Part shown: in pieces, positions 1 through 7,313 of the stretch
How positions within the stretch are numbered: the first letter of the stretch is position 1
Layout of the letters: the number at the start of each line of letters is the position of its first letter
Source of the DNA: SAR324 cluster bacterium
GTDB lineage: Bacteria > SAR324 > NAC60-12
Length of the DNA: 16,439 nucleotides
Reading direction: 5' to 3'
Assembly (NCBI GenBank): GCA_022448705.1
Contig: JAKUUF010000023.1
Span: forward strand, 1-16,439
The notes under the pieces: generated by a model
The model's database searches: none
Told to the model about the DNA's origin: nothing
What the model saw: the letters and a program-made list of their open reading frames with translations, nothing else
Program-made: the position numbers and the translations under genes

Positions 1-725
1 CGAATCCGCAAACTGCCAAAGTAGAAGTAAGAGTTGTTCCCGGGCCTGCAGAACAACCACCTGCAAATGCACAAATTTCAGAAGAGGAAATCCAGCTACT
101 GCTGGATGTTGAAAATGAACAGAAAGAACTTATTCTACTTTTTGAGCGAGTTTCTGCAGATCTGAAAGATACCAAAATATCAAAACAAATTCTGGATCAG
201 CTTTTATTGGGGAGGTCCATATTGAGTGATTTTGGCAAGAGTTTTTTAAACCACAAACTTTTCAGAAAGTCAGGCGGATTTTTGAGCTATATGCGTAAAA
301 AAACAAAAACCTATTTGAGTGATGGGAAACTGATTATTAATCCTGTAGGAATCAAGAAAAAAGATATAGATATTTTCCGGAAAGAAATGACAAGCTGGCT
401 CCTGGCTCGAAAAGACACAGAAATAGAGGCTGTTGCAAGATTTTTGAGTTTTTTCTTTGCAGAAACACTGTATGACATTCCCATGACTATGCTGGCCTCT
501 CGTATGACTCCTGAACTGGAGGAAATCGATTACAGTAGTCCTGTACTGTTGAAAAACGTTCTTACCACCGCAAGCCGTGATTCCAACGGAGAAATGAATG
601 AAAAAGATCCCGCCAGTATTGAAAAATATACAATGTCACAACAATTCTTTTTTCGCAGAGGTCCACAAATTACCGGAAAAGCCATTGTATTTTTTAAAGC
701 TTACCTGAGCTACACCGATATTTAA
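1..725 (+). CDS. C-terminal part of an unrecognised protein (5' end outside window)
   Basis: The reading frame beginning at base 3 is open from the window edge to the TAA at 723-725, giving at least 240 residues. The true start is therefore upstream; the TTG at 207 is only an internal codon. The first ~25 visible residues are rich in Pro, Ala and Val and look like a linker. An acidic, probably helical stretch follows (EEEIQLLLDVENEQKELILL), and then a basic, mostly helical region with many Phe and Lys (for example FLSFFFAETLY). I see no signal peptide, membrane segment or catalytic motif in this part, and I do not recognise the family. The protein ends ~100 bases before the next gene. A weak CAGGC/GCCTG pairing with a long loop just after the stop is too poor to call a terminator. 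The reading frame is convincing; the function is unknown. Confidence 0.75.
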   Translation, partial: NPQTAKVEVRVVPGPAEQPPANAQISEEEIQLLLDVENEQKELILLFERVSADLKDTKISKQILDQLLLGRSILSDFGKSFLNHKLFRKSGGFLSYMRKKTKTYLSDGKLIINPVGIKKKDIDIFRKEMTSWLLARKDTEIEAVARFLSFFFAETLYDIPMTMLASRMTPELEEIDYSSPVLLKNVLTTASRDSNGEMNEKDPASIEKYTMSQQFFFRRGPQITGKAIVFFKAYLSYTDI

Positions 726-827
726 CAATTCTTAAAATCACAGGCAGAGCAGACCCCACCCTTTCAGCCTGGTTCCGTAATAGAGGGGAACTCAAAGATT
801 CGATCATAATTAAAATGTTACAAATAA

Positions 828-1817
828 ATGGAAATACGAATTCTCAGCTCAGATGATGTCCGTAAGGCCCTTCCGATGAAGGAAGCAATTTCCGGGATGA
901 AGCGAGCATTCAGCCGCTTATCTTCCGGACAGGTGGAAATGCCTCTCCGCAGCCGCGTGCCGGTTACTGACCAGGATGGTGTGCTTCTTACTATGCCTGC
1001 TGCACTTCCGGAAGACGGGGAACTGGCAGTAAAGCTTGTAACTGTTTTTGGTAAAAATCCCGGTCGAGGATTCCCTCTGATTCATGCAGCAGTAATTGCA
1101 CTGGATATTAAAAATGGACGAATCAAGGCACTGATGGATGGAGAAGTTTTGACAACTGTTCGTACCGGAGCGGCGGTTGGTGCGGCTACAGATATACTTG
1201 CCCTGGAGGATGCATCCACAGTTGGAATAATTGGCAGCAGCAAGCTAGCACAATCTCAACTGGAAGCAGTTTGTACTGTACGCAGTATTGAACAAGTCCG
1301 TGTTTTCAGTCCTAATCCAGAACATGCCCAGAAATGTGCAGAGGAAATGTCCGGAAAAGGTCCTGTACCTGATAATGTTCGGGCAGTCCCATCTTCAAAA
1401 AAAGCTATTAACAATGCGGACATTGTCTGCACAGCCACAACTTCCACTACACCTGTAATAGCCTTTGAAAACCTTAAACAGGGTGTTCATATAAATGCAG
1501 TAGGTGCATTTAAACCAGAAATGCAGGAAATTGATGCAGAGACCATTGTGAATGCACTTGTTGTTGCAGACTCGCGTGAGTCTGTCCTTGCAGAAGCAGG
1601 TGATTTAGTAATTCCCATCAATCAGGGTTTAATCACACAGGACCATGTTCATGCTGAAATTGGAGAACTGAACAACAGGACAAAAACTGGTAGGACTTCT
1701 GCTGAGCAAATTACATTATTTAAGTCATGTGGTGTTGCTGTGCAGGATGCCGTTTCCGCCAGTATTGTCCTCAAAAACGCTGAAAGCGAAAACCTCGGTA
1801 CTCTAGCCCATATTTAG
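828..1817 (+). CDS. Ornithine cyclodeaminase/mu-crystallin family protein, probable NAD(P)H ketimine reductase
   Basis: The 329-residue protein has the length and layout of the ornithine cyclodeaminase/mu-crystallin/alanine dehydrogenase family. It has an N-terminal substrate domain with Arg41/Arg43, Lys69 (LAVKL) and Arg112 (TTVRTGA), the usual carboxylate-binding and catalytic positions. A Rossmann domain begins near GIIGSSKLAQ (133-142). The second glycine of the usual GxG dinucleotide motif is Ser here. The segment NAVGAFKPEMQEID (223-236) lacks the Asp that true ornithine cyclodeaminases carry in GGDCPGKTE. This points to a cyclic-imine or ketimine reductase, or a related amino acid dehydrogenase, rather than ammonia-eliminating cyclisation; that is inference. 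The ATG has no clear Shine-Dalgarno sequence. The gene stops 2 bases before the next ATG, so the two are almost certainly co-translated and probably act in one imino/amino acid pathway. Family confidence is high; the substrate is unknown. Confidence 0.88.
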   Translation: MEIRILSSDDVRKALPMKEAISGMKRAFSRLSSGQVEMPLRSRVPVTDQDGVLLTMPAALPEDGELAVKLVTVFGKNPGRGFPLIHAAVIALDIKNGRIKALMDGEVLTTVRTGAAVGAATDILALEDASTVGIIGSSKLAQSQLEAVCTVRSIEQVRVFSPNPEHAQKCAEEMSGKGPVPDNVRAVPSSKKAINNADIVCTATTSTTPVIAFENLKQGVHINAVGAFKPEMQEIDAETIVNALVVADSRESVLAEAGDLVIPINQGLITQDHVHAEIGELNNRTKTGRTSAEQITLFKSCGVAVQDAVSASIVLKNAESENLGTLAHI

Positions 1818-1819
1818 TC

Positions 1820-2977
1820 ATGACTGGCCCTCCAAAAACAGCCTCCGCAGTAATTATCGGCGGAGGAGTTATGGGAGCAAGTACAGCTTATCATTTGGCA
1901 AGCCGTGGTCTTAAAGATGTTTTACTGATTGAACGGGAGCCCTTCTTCGGCACTGGGGCAACAGGCCGTTGCGCAGGAGGGATTCGTTATCAATTTAACA
2001 CTGGTGTAAATATTCGGCTTTCAAATGCAAGCCTTCCCATGATTGACGCATTTGAAGAAGAAACCGGGCAGTCGGCTCTGGTTCATAAATGCGGATACAT
2101 TTTTGTATTAACTTGTGAAAAAGATGTGGAAGTATTTCAAAAATCTGTTGAACTTCAGCATTCTTTAGGTGTCAATACAGAATGGCTTGACGGAGATGAA
2201 ATTCAAAGAATAGCAGATCCTTGCCTGTTCCCGGATGCCCTGGCAGGAACTTTTAATGCTGATGAAGGTTTGGCTGACCCGAACAGCATTGTGATGGGCT
2301 ATATCAATACAGCACAAAAACAAGGAGTTACCTGTATTACAGATTGCTGCGCAACTGAAATTGTTCTCAAAAGTAACAAAATAAGCAAAGTTAAAACCAG
2401 TTCAGGAGAAATTCATACCGAGTGTGTCGTGAATACCTGTGGCCCCTGGAGTGCTGCCTTAGGAAAAACAATTGGCCTTGAGATACCTGTTTCTCCGCTC
2501 CGGCGGCAGTGGTTTGTTACGGATTCACTCCCGGCACTGCCTGCTGAATTCCCTTTTGTGATAGATTTTTCACAAAGCCTTTATTTTCATCGTGAGGGTT
2601 CTGGACTGTTAAGCGGCATGTCTAACCCCAGAGAAATAATTGGAGAAGATCAAAGTATCGACCCGGAATGGGAACTTGAACACATAGAAGCTGCTGTGAA
2701 ACGCATGCCCATGCTGGAAAATACTGGAATTCGGACAAGACAGGCAGGACTATATGAGATGACTCCTGATGCTCATCCCATTATAGGTTCCACACCGGTG
2801 GATGGTTTTTATCTGCTCACAGGATTTTCAGGTCATGGATTTATGCAGGGACCTGTTTGCGGAAAGCTGATGGCTGAAATTCTGATTGACGGAGATGCTT
2901 CCACAGTTGATATCAGCATGCTGGATTATAACAGATTTTCAGAAAACCGCCTAATTACAGAATATAACGTTGTTTGA
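1820..2977 (+). CDS. FAD-dependent amine/amino acid oxidoreductase, DAO family (sarcosine oxidase beta-like)
   Basis: The 385-residue protein starts with a dinucleotide-binding fold, VIIGGGVMGAS (11-21), with the GxGxxG core at 14-19. Glu38 (LLIERE) is the usual residue binding the ADP ribose. GATGRCAGGIR (46-56) matches the segment that lies over the flavin in sarcosine oxidase beta and dimethylglycine/glycine oxidase-like enzymes. The C-terminal part has TPDAHPIIG and a GFSGHGFMQGP motif, which closes the FAD site in the DAO family. The length fits SoxB-like single subunits, and no signal peptide is present. The family oxidises a secondary or primary amine to an imine. Its start lies 2 bases after the preceding ketimine-reductase-like gene and it has no ribosome-binding site of its own, so translational coupling is likely. 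Together they could interconvert an N-heterocyclic or N-alkyl amino acid and its imine, as in hydroxyproline-type catabolism. The substrate cannot be read from sequence. Confidence 0.88.
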   Translation: MTGPPKTASAVIIGGGVMGASTAYHLASRGLKDVLLIEREPFFGTGATGRCAGGIRYQFNTGVNIRLSNASLPMIDAFEEETGQSALVHKCGYIFVLTCEKDVEVFQKSVELQHSLGVNTEWLDGDEIQRIADPCLFPDALAGTFNADEGLADPNSIVMGYINTAQKQGVTCITDCCATEIVLKSNKISKVKTSSGEIHTECVVNTCGPWSAALGKTIGLEIPVSPLRRQWFVTDSLPALPAEFPFVIDFSQSLYFHREGSGLLSGMSNPREIIGEDQSIDPEWELEHIEAAVKRMPMLENTGIRTRQAGLYEMTPDAHPIIGSTPVDGFYLLTGFSGHGFMQGPVCGKLMAEILIDGDASTVDISMLDYNRFSENRLITEYNVV

Positions 2978-3080
2978 GTTCAGGTTCTGGATTGCATCAC
3001 AACGTGTATTGGCTTAGGATGAAAGAAAATATGATTCAGATGTTTTTGTAATCATTCAAAAAATTTAATGGAGATTATTT

Positions 3081-4460
3081 ATGCTGTCAGAAAACACAGT
3101 AAAAAAAATTTTGGAGCACGGACTGAAGCAGGGAGCAGACTTTACTGAAGTATTTGTTGAAGATACCGTTTCATCCTCAATCAATCTGCTAGACCAGAAA
3201 ATTGACGAAATCAATTCTTCAAATTCGTTTGGAATTGGAGTGCGCCTGCTTTATGGGAACGAAGCATACTACGGTTACAGCAGTGATACGGAAGAAGGGA
3301 ACCTATTGAAACTTACGGAAAACCTCGGACAATCCGGGATGGATGGTCAGTCTGGGGGCATTCAACCGCTCGAAAATCAATCAGTGGAAGACATACATCA
3401 TGTAGCAATAAATCCGGACACTGTTAGCAAGTCTGAACGCGCTGAACTGTTGCGAAACCTTGATAAAATAACCCGCAGTCATGGTCAGGATATCTGCCAG
3501 GTAAACGCAAACATGGCTGAAAAAAAACGTTCTGTACTAATCGCAAACAGTGAAGGGTTATGGTCCGAAGATACTCGCAGCTATTCAAGAATGAGGCTAT
3601 CAGCAGTTGCTGAGAAAGGTGACGGTCCGCAATCAGCCGCAGAGAGCCCAGGTGTTTTGGGAGGTTATGAATTTTTTAAGAATCTGGATCTTGAGGAACT
3701 TGCTGAAAATGCTGCACAGTCAGCTCTGCGCATGGCAAGTGCAGGATACATAAATGGAGGGATATTGCCTGTGGTTCTGGGAAACGGATTTGGGGGCGTC
3801 ATTTTTCACGAAGCATGTGGACATCCACTTGAAACAGAAGCAATACGTAAAAATGCTTCTCCTTTTTGTGACAAAATAGGAATGGAAGTCGGTCAGCCTA
3901 TTCTTACAGCTATAGACGATGGAACAATCCCAAAAAAATGGGGCTCATGCAATGTTGATGATGAGGGTACACCTACACAGAAAACTGTGCTTATTGAAAA
4001 TGGCATATTGAAAAATTATCTCAGCGACCGCATCGGTGCAGGTCAAGTAGGAATACCACGCAGCGGTTCAGCTCGTCGCGAGTCTTATAAATTTGCTCCT
4101 GTTTCCAGAATGCGGAACACCTTCATTGCTCCCGGGCCTGACTCTGTAGACGAAATGATACAATCCATAGATTTTGGCCTTTATGCAAAAAAAATGGGCG
4201 GAGGCTCAGTCAATCCCGGCACAGGTGAATTCAACTTTGCTGTACAGGAAGGATATGCCATTCGCAAAGGAAAAATAGCAGAACCTGTTCGGGGTGCAAC
4301 TCTTATTGGTAAAGGTTTCGAAGTCCTTCCGCAAATATCGATGATTGCCGACGATTTGGATCTTGCTGCAGGAATGTGTGGTGCAGCAAGCGGTTGGGTT
4401 CCGACCACGGTGGGGCAGCCAACCTTAAAAATCGACTCTATACTGGTTGGAGGACGATAA
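3081..4460 (+). CDS. tldD: TldD-type metalloprotease
   Basis: The 459-residue protein matches TldD, the catalytic half of the TldD/TldE (PmbA) zinc protease. In other bacteria that pair degrades unfolded peptides, matures microcin B17 and processes CcdA. The zinc motif is H243-E-A-C-G-H248 in GVIFHEACGHPLE. Other family blocks are visible: FGIGVRLLYG near the N-terminus, GGGSVNPGTGEFNFAV, and a C-terminal GQPTLKIDSILVGG. The usual CGKxGQxVPVG block reads CGAASGWVPTTVG, a departure near the end of the protein. A TGGAG ribosome-binding site at 3069-3073 supports the start. The ~100 bases upstream separate it from the flavoprotein gene, so it may have its own promoter, but I find no convincing one. 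No PmbA/TldE partner gene lies in the window. Since TldD normally works with TldE, the partner should be elsewhere or this copy acts differently. Confidence 0.93.
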   Translation: MLSENTVKKILEHGLKQGADFTEVFVEDTVSSSINLLDQKIDEINSSNSFGIGVRLLYGNEAYYGYSSDTEEGNLLKLTENLGQSGMDGQSGGIQPLENQSVEDIHHVAINPDTVSKSERAELLRNLDKITRSHGQDICQVNANMAEKKRSVLIANSEGLWSEDTRSYSRMRLSAVAEKGDGPQSAAESPGVLGGYEFFKNLDLEELAENAAQSALRMASAGYINGGILPVVLGNGFGGVIFHEACGHPLETEAIRKNASPFCDKIGMEVGQPILTAIDDGTIPKKWGSCNVDDEGTPTQKTVLIENGILKNYLSDRIGAGQVGIPRSGSARRESYKFAPVSRMRNTFIAPGPDSVDEMIQSIDFGLYAKKMGGGSVNPGTGEFNFAVQEGYAIRKGKIAEPVRGATLIGKGFEVLPQISMIADDLDLAAGMCGAASGWVPTTVGQPTLKIDSILVGGR

Positions 4461-4510
4461 TCCGATTTTTTACTTTCCATTTACAACTTCAAACCTTCAG
4501 GAAACTTTGA

Positions 4511-5806
4511 ATGAGATTTTTCGATCATGCATTGGAAACAATGCCACCTAAGGCAATTAAAGAGCTTCAGATTGAAAAATTACGCTCAATGTTCAAAAAA
4601 ATTTACGGGCATAACAGATTCTACACTGATAAATTTGACACGGCTGGAATAGATCATAAGGCAATTCAAAATGTCAATGATATGGCCCAGATACCCCTGA
4701 CGAATAAAGAAGAGTTGATAAAGGCACAACAGGACAACCCTCCGTTTGGCTCCAATGCAACTTTCCCCGAATCCGCCTACTCACGTTTTCATCAGACATC
4801 CGGAACAACAGGCAAACCATTACGTGTATTAGACACTCCAGAGAGCTGGGAATGGTGGGGACGATGCTGGGGATTCGTTCTTACCGGAGCTGGACTTACT
4901 GAAAATGACCGCTTGTTTGTACCGTTCTCTTTCGGTCCATTCATTGGTTTTTGGGCTGCACTGGAAGGAGCAAGGATAATTAACACCATGATGATTCCCG
5001 GGGGAGGACGGGATTCCCTTGAACGGTTGCATTTGATGAAGGAACTTGGAGTGACAGCAATCTGCTGTACTCCCACTTATGCATTGCGGCTTGCAGAAGT
5101 AGCCTGGGAAGCCGAATTTGATTTGAATGAGATTCCCTTGCGAATCTCTATACTCTCCGGAGAGCCAGGAGCAAATGTTCCTGCCACAAAATCCAGGGTT
5201 GAATCAGTATGGAATGTTAAATCTTATGACCATGCAGGAGCCTCAGAGGTAGGGGCTCACAGTTTTGAGTGTGAAATTCAACCAAACGGAACGCATGTTA
5301 ATGAAAGTGAGTTCATTGTTGAAGTGCTGAATCCGGATACGTTAGAGCCAGTTTCTGAAGGAGAACAGGGAGAATTAATTATCACAAATTTGGGACGAAT
5401 CGGCTTCCCGGTTATACGTTACCGTACAGGAGACCTGGTAAGACTTAACCATGAACCCTGCAAATGCGGACGAACTTTCCCCCGTTTTGAAGGTGGTGTG
5501 CTGGGGAGAGTTGATGATATGGTAGTCGTTCGTGGGATTAATGTCTTTCCAAGTGCGATTGAAAATTTGGTTCGGCGGTCTGATGAGGTAGAAGAATTTC
5601 GCATCACCGTTTCAACAGTAAAGCAAATGGGGCATCTTTCAATTGAACTTGACTTGAAAAAAGATACAAACCCTGAAAATGCAAAAAACGATGTTTACCA
5701 GCAAATCCGTAATGAACTCGGTTTGAGCTCAGAAATAAAAGTGGTACCTCATGGCAGTCTTCCGCGCTTTGAAATGAAAGCCAGAAGATTACATGTAAAT
5801 AACTAA
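4511..5806 (+). CDS. PaaK-family aryl-CoA ligase (phenylacetate-CoA ligase-like)
   Basis: This 431-residue protein belongs to the short (~430-residue) phenylacetate-CoA ligase branch of the adenylate-forming enzymes. It has the P-loop-like SGTTGKP (97-103), the DHAGASEVGAH acyl-adenylate region, YRTGDLV with the ribose-binding Asp308, and C317-x-C319-GRTF followed by GRVDDMVVVRGINVFPSAIE, all typical of PaaK. The family activates an aromatic acid with ATP and CoA to aryl-CoA, AMP and pyrophosphate in the cytoplasm. An AGGAA at ~4498-4502 lies before the ATG. The gene ends 156 bases before a three-subunit molybdoenzyme that resembles 4-hydroxybenzoyl-CoA reductase, so it most likely supplies that enzyme's CoA-ester substrate. 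The substrate could be phenylacetate, a hydroxybenzoate or another aromatic acid. I see no truncation or missing motif. Confidence 0.9.
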   Translation: MRFFDHALETMPPKAIKELQIEKLRSMFKKIYGHNRFYTDKFDTAGIDHKAIQNVNDMAQIPLTNKEELIKAQQDNPPFGSNATFPESAYSRFHQTSGTTGKPLRVLDTPESWEWWGRCWGFVLTGAGLTENDRLFVPFSFGPFIGFWAALEGARIINTMMIPGGGRDSLERLHLMKELGVTAICCTPTYALRLAEVAWEAEFDLNEIPLRISILSGEPGANVPATKSRVESVWNVKSYDHAGASEVGAHSFECEIQPNGTHVNESEFIVEVLNPDTLEPVSEGEQGELIITNLGRIGFPVIRYRTGDLVRLNHEPCKCGRTFPRFEGGVLGRVDDMVVVRGINVFPSAIENLVRRSDEVEEFRITVSTVKQMGHLSIELDLKKDTNPENAKNDVYQQIRNELGLSSEIKVVPHGSLPRFEMKARRLHVNN

Positions 5807-5892
5807 GCTATTCCCGAAATCAATATTCGATATTTTTTATAAATGAATACCAGTTTGTTTCTGAATTCAAGAAGTTCCACCTGTTTTTTTAT

Positions 5893-5920
5893 TTGATCAA
5901 GTATTTCCTCAAGATAAAAC
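5893..5920 (+). promoter_or_regulatory. Possible promoter before the 2Fe-2S subunit gene
   Basis: TTGATC at 5893-5898 and TAAAAC at 5915-5920 are separated by 16 bases, each matching four of six sigma-70 consensus positions. They lie in the 156-base AT-rich gap between the CoA ligase gene and the 2Fe-2S subunit gene, leaving a leader of ~35 bases. In such AT-rich DNA a match this weak can arise by chance, so this is tentative. The alternative is that the whole cluster is read from further upstream. Confidence 0.22.
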
Positions 5921-5962
5921 AAGCTCAGTTGTGACTGTAAATTAAATATAAGAACCCATTAA

Positions 5963-6466
5963 ATGAAACAGCTTTTGACCCTCAAAATTAATGACGAGAA
6001 ACACGAATTCTGGGTTTCAATTCACAAAACTCTGCTGGAAGTTCTGCGTGAAGATTTGCACCTCACGGGAACAAAACATGGCTGTGAACTTGGAGAATGT
6101 GGTGCTTGTACAGTGCTGATTAATGGAGAGCCGATTCTGTCGTGTCTGATTCTGCCAATAGAAGTTCAAGGGAAGGAGATTATGACAATTGAAGGTTTGG
6201 CTCATTCAGAAAAACATGGAACAGATTGTAAACCACATCCATTGCAAACTGCTTTTGCCCAGCAGGGAGCTTCACAGTGTGGATATTGTTCTCCGGGGAT
6301 GCTGATGACAGCAAAGGCTCTGCTTGACAAATATTCAAATCCTGACAGGGAAAGAATCAGGGAGGCAATTTCAGGAAATATATGCCGATGTACCGGCTAC
6401 GCAAAAATTATTGAGGCAGTGGAACAAGCTGCTAAATCAAATACAAAATTACCTCAACACACATAA
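5963..6466 (+). CDS. hcrC: 2Fe-2S subunit of a molybdenum hydroxylase-family enzyme, 4-hydroxybenzoyl-CoA reductase gamma-like
   Basis: The 167-residue protein has both iron-sulfur clusters of the small subunit in the xanthine oxidase family. The plant-ferredoxin-like cluster is bound by Cys41, Cys46, Cys49 (GCELGECGAC) and Cys61. The second cluster, in the helical domain, is bound by Cys106, Cys109 (QCGYC), Cys141 and Cys143 (NICRC). Length and cysteine spacing are normal and nothing is missing. It would pass electrons between the FAD subunit and the molybdenum site. The family alone does not give the substrate. The HcrC assignment rests on the partner FAD subunit at 9872-10855, which has the extra cysteine insert of 4-hydroxybenzoyl-CoA reductase. 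Unusually, two lipoprotein genes separate this gene from the molybdopterin subunit gene. There is no Tat or Sec signal, so the complex should be cytoplasmic. Confidence 0.85.
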   Translation: MKQLLTLKINDEKHEFWVSIHKTLLEVLREDLHLTGTKHGCELGECGACTVLINGEPILSCLILPIEVQGKEIMTIEGLAHSEKHGTDCKPHPLQTAFAQQGASQCGYCSPGMLMTAKALLDKYSNPDRERIREAISGNICRCTGYAKIIEAVEQAAKSNTKLPQHT

Positions 6467-6493
6467 TTTCCAAATACATCAGTGAGAAATAAT

Positions 6494-6874
6494 ATGCGTA
6501 ATATTAAGAGAATCACTGCCGTGGCTATCATTTTAATGCTTTCTTCATGCTCAATAAGCACATTTGGAAAATTTCAGGCTGACGAAGGCGTCCCCTCCTT
6601 CATCCAGGTTGGGGAAACTACAAGAACAGAAGTTTTAGAAACTTTGGGAGAACCTCTTGTTCACCGCATAGTAGCGGGCAGAGAAACGCTTATTTACAAT
6701 CATGAACGAGGTGATTACTTTTTTCTCTATGGTACTTATGAAGGGAATGAGCTGGTTCTTCGTCTGAAAAATCAAATTGTAATAGAAACAAAAATAGAAA
6801 AAACAGGAAGCGGATGGGGCTTCTTTGCTCCTGCAACTTCAAACAATCCGGGAACAAGAAGAAGTGCGAGATAA
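6494..6874 (+). CDS. Small BamE/SmpA-like lipoprotein (first of a tandem pair)
   Basis: The frame can start at GTG 6482, but ATG 6494 gives a cleaner signal peptide (basic MRNIKR, then a hydrophobic core) and has a GTGAG at 6482-6486 at suitable spacing. From there the protein has 126 residues. The lipobox is L16-S-S-C19, so Cys19 should be lipidated. The mature part contains VGETTRTEVLETLGEP, matching the G-x-T-x-x-x-V-x-x-x-x-G-x-P pattern of BamE/SmpA/OmlA-like outer-membrane lipoproteins. It ends in KTGSGWGFF and a basic tail. The product is probably a periplasm-facing lipoprotein of unknown role. It resembles the next gene along its full length and begins 27 bases after the 2Fe-2S subunit gene. 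Its place inside a molybdoenzyme gene set is odd, because that enzyme should be cytoplasmic. Confidence 0.8.
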   Translation: MRNIKRITAVAIILMLSSCSISTFGKFQADEGVPSFIQVGETTRTEVLETLGEPLVHRIVAGRETLIYNHERGDYFFLYGTYEGNELVLRLKNQIVIETKIEKTGSGWGFFAPATSNNPGTRRSAR

Positions 6875-6878
6875 GAGC

Positions 6879-7271
6879 ATGTTCAAATCTGTTCTTTTTT
6901 TGTGGTTAATCTGTATTTTTATTGTTGTGTTTTCTTCAGGATGCGCCAAATCCAGTACAGGGAAAGTTGACTTATCCAGTCGAACAGTCCCGGGATTCCT
7001 CAGGTCAGGAACCACAACCATAGAGGATGTTCTCGAAAATATCGGAGAACCTTTTGGTTATCGAGAGCAAGGGAATCGCTCGGCAATGATTTACCTCAGT
7101 TATCAGGAGGAATATTTCAATTTATTATTCACTCAAATACGAATGGAAGAATCTCATCGTCTGGATCTGGTATTTAATAAAAATATTTTAGAAAAAGCAG
7201 AAATTAAAAAAGAAGGGTGGGGCTTCGGAGCAAATATCGATCCTCAACTAATTCAGTTGCTGGCTCAATAA
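6879..7271 (+). CDS. Small BamE/SmpA-like lipoprotein (second of a tandem pair)
   Basis: ATG 6879 is preferred over the upstream in-frame TTG 6825. It lies 4 bases after the previous stop and puts a short signal peptide at the very N-terminus (MFKSVLFLWLICIFIVVFSSGC). The product is then 130 residues, with the probable lipidated Cys at position 22; the -3 residue is Ser, a weaker lipobox than in the first copy. The mature part carries SGTTTIEDVLENIGEP and KKEGWGFG, aligning with VGETTRTEVLETLGEP and KTGSGWGFF of the preceding protein. They are therefore diverged tandem duplicates. The two are almost certainly co-transcribed and translationally coupled. The function is unknown. A BamE-like fold suggests outer-membrane or envelope protein interaction, but sequence alone does not show involvement in the BAM complex. 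Confidence 0.82.
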   Translation: MFKSVLFLWLICIFIVVFSSGCAKSSTGKVDLSSRTVPGFLRSGTTTIEDVLENIGEPFGYREQGNRSAMIYLSYQEEYFNLLFTQIRMEESHRLDLVFNKNILEKAEIKKEGWGFGANIDPQLIQLLAQ

Positions 7272-7313
7272 TTCATGCATCCCTGAAAAGTACCCATAAA
7301 CTTCAAACTACAT

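Noticed and set aside
748..775. Possible terminator after the first gene (CAGGC...GCCTG)
   Set aside because: There are only five pairs around a loop of ~20 bases, and no T-run follows.
828..1817. True ornithine cyclodeaminase
   Set aside because: The catalytic Asp segment (GGDCPGKTE) is replaced by GAFKPEMQE, so the cyclodeaminase reaction is unlikely.
2993..3021. Possible promoter TTGCAT-17-TAGGAT upstream of tldD
   Set aside because: The spacing is right, but the -35 matches only three of six positions and the -10 four of six; too weak to call.
6825..6878. TTG 6825 start for the second lipoprotein
   Set aside because: It overlaps the first lipoprotein gene and puts 18 polar residues before the signal peptide. 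ATG 6879 gives a proper lipoprotein signal.
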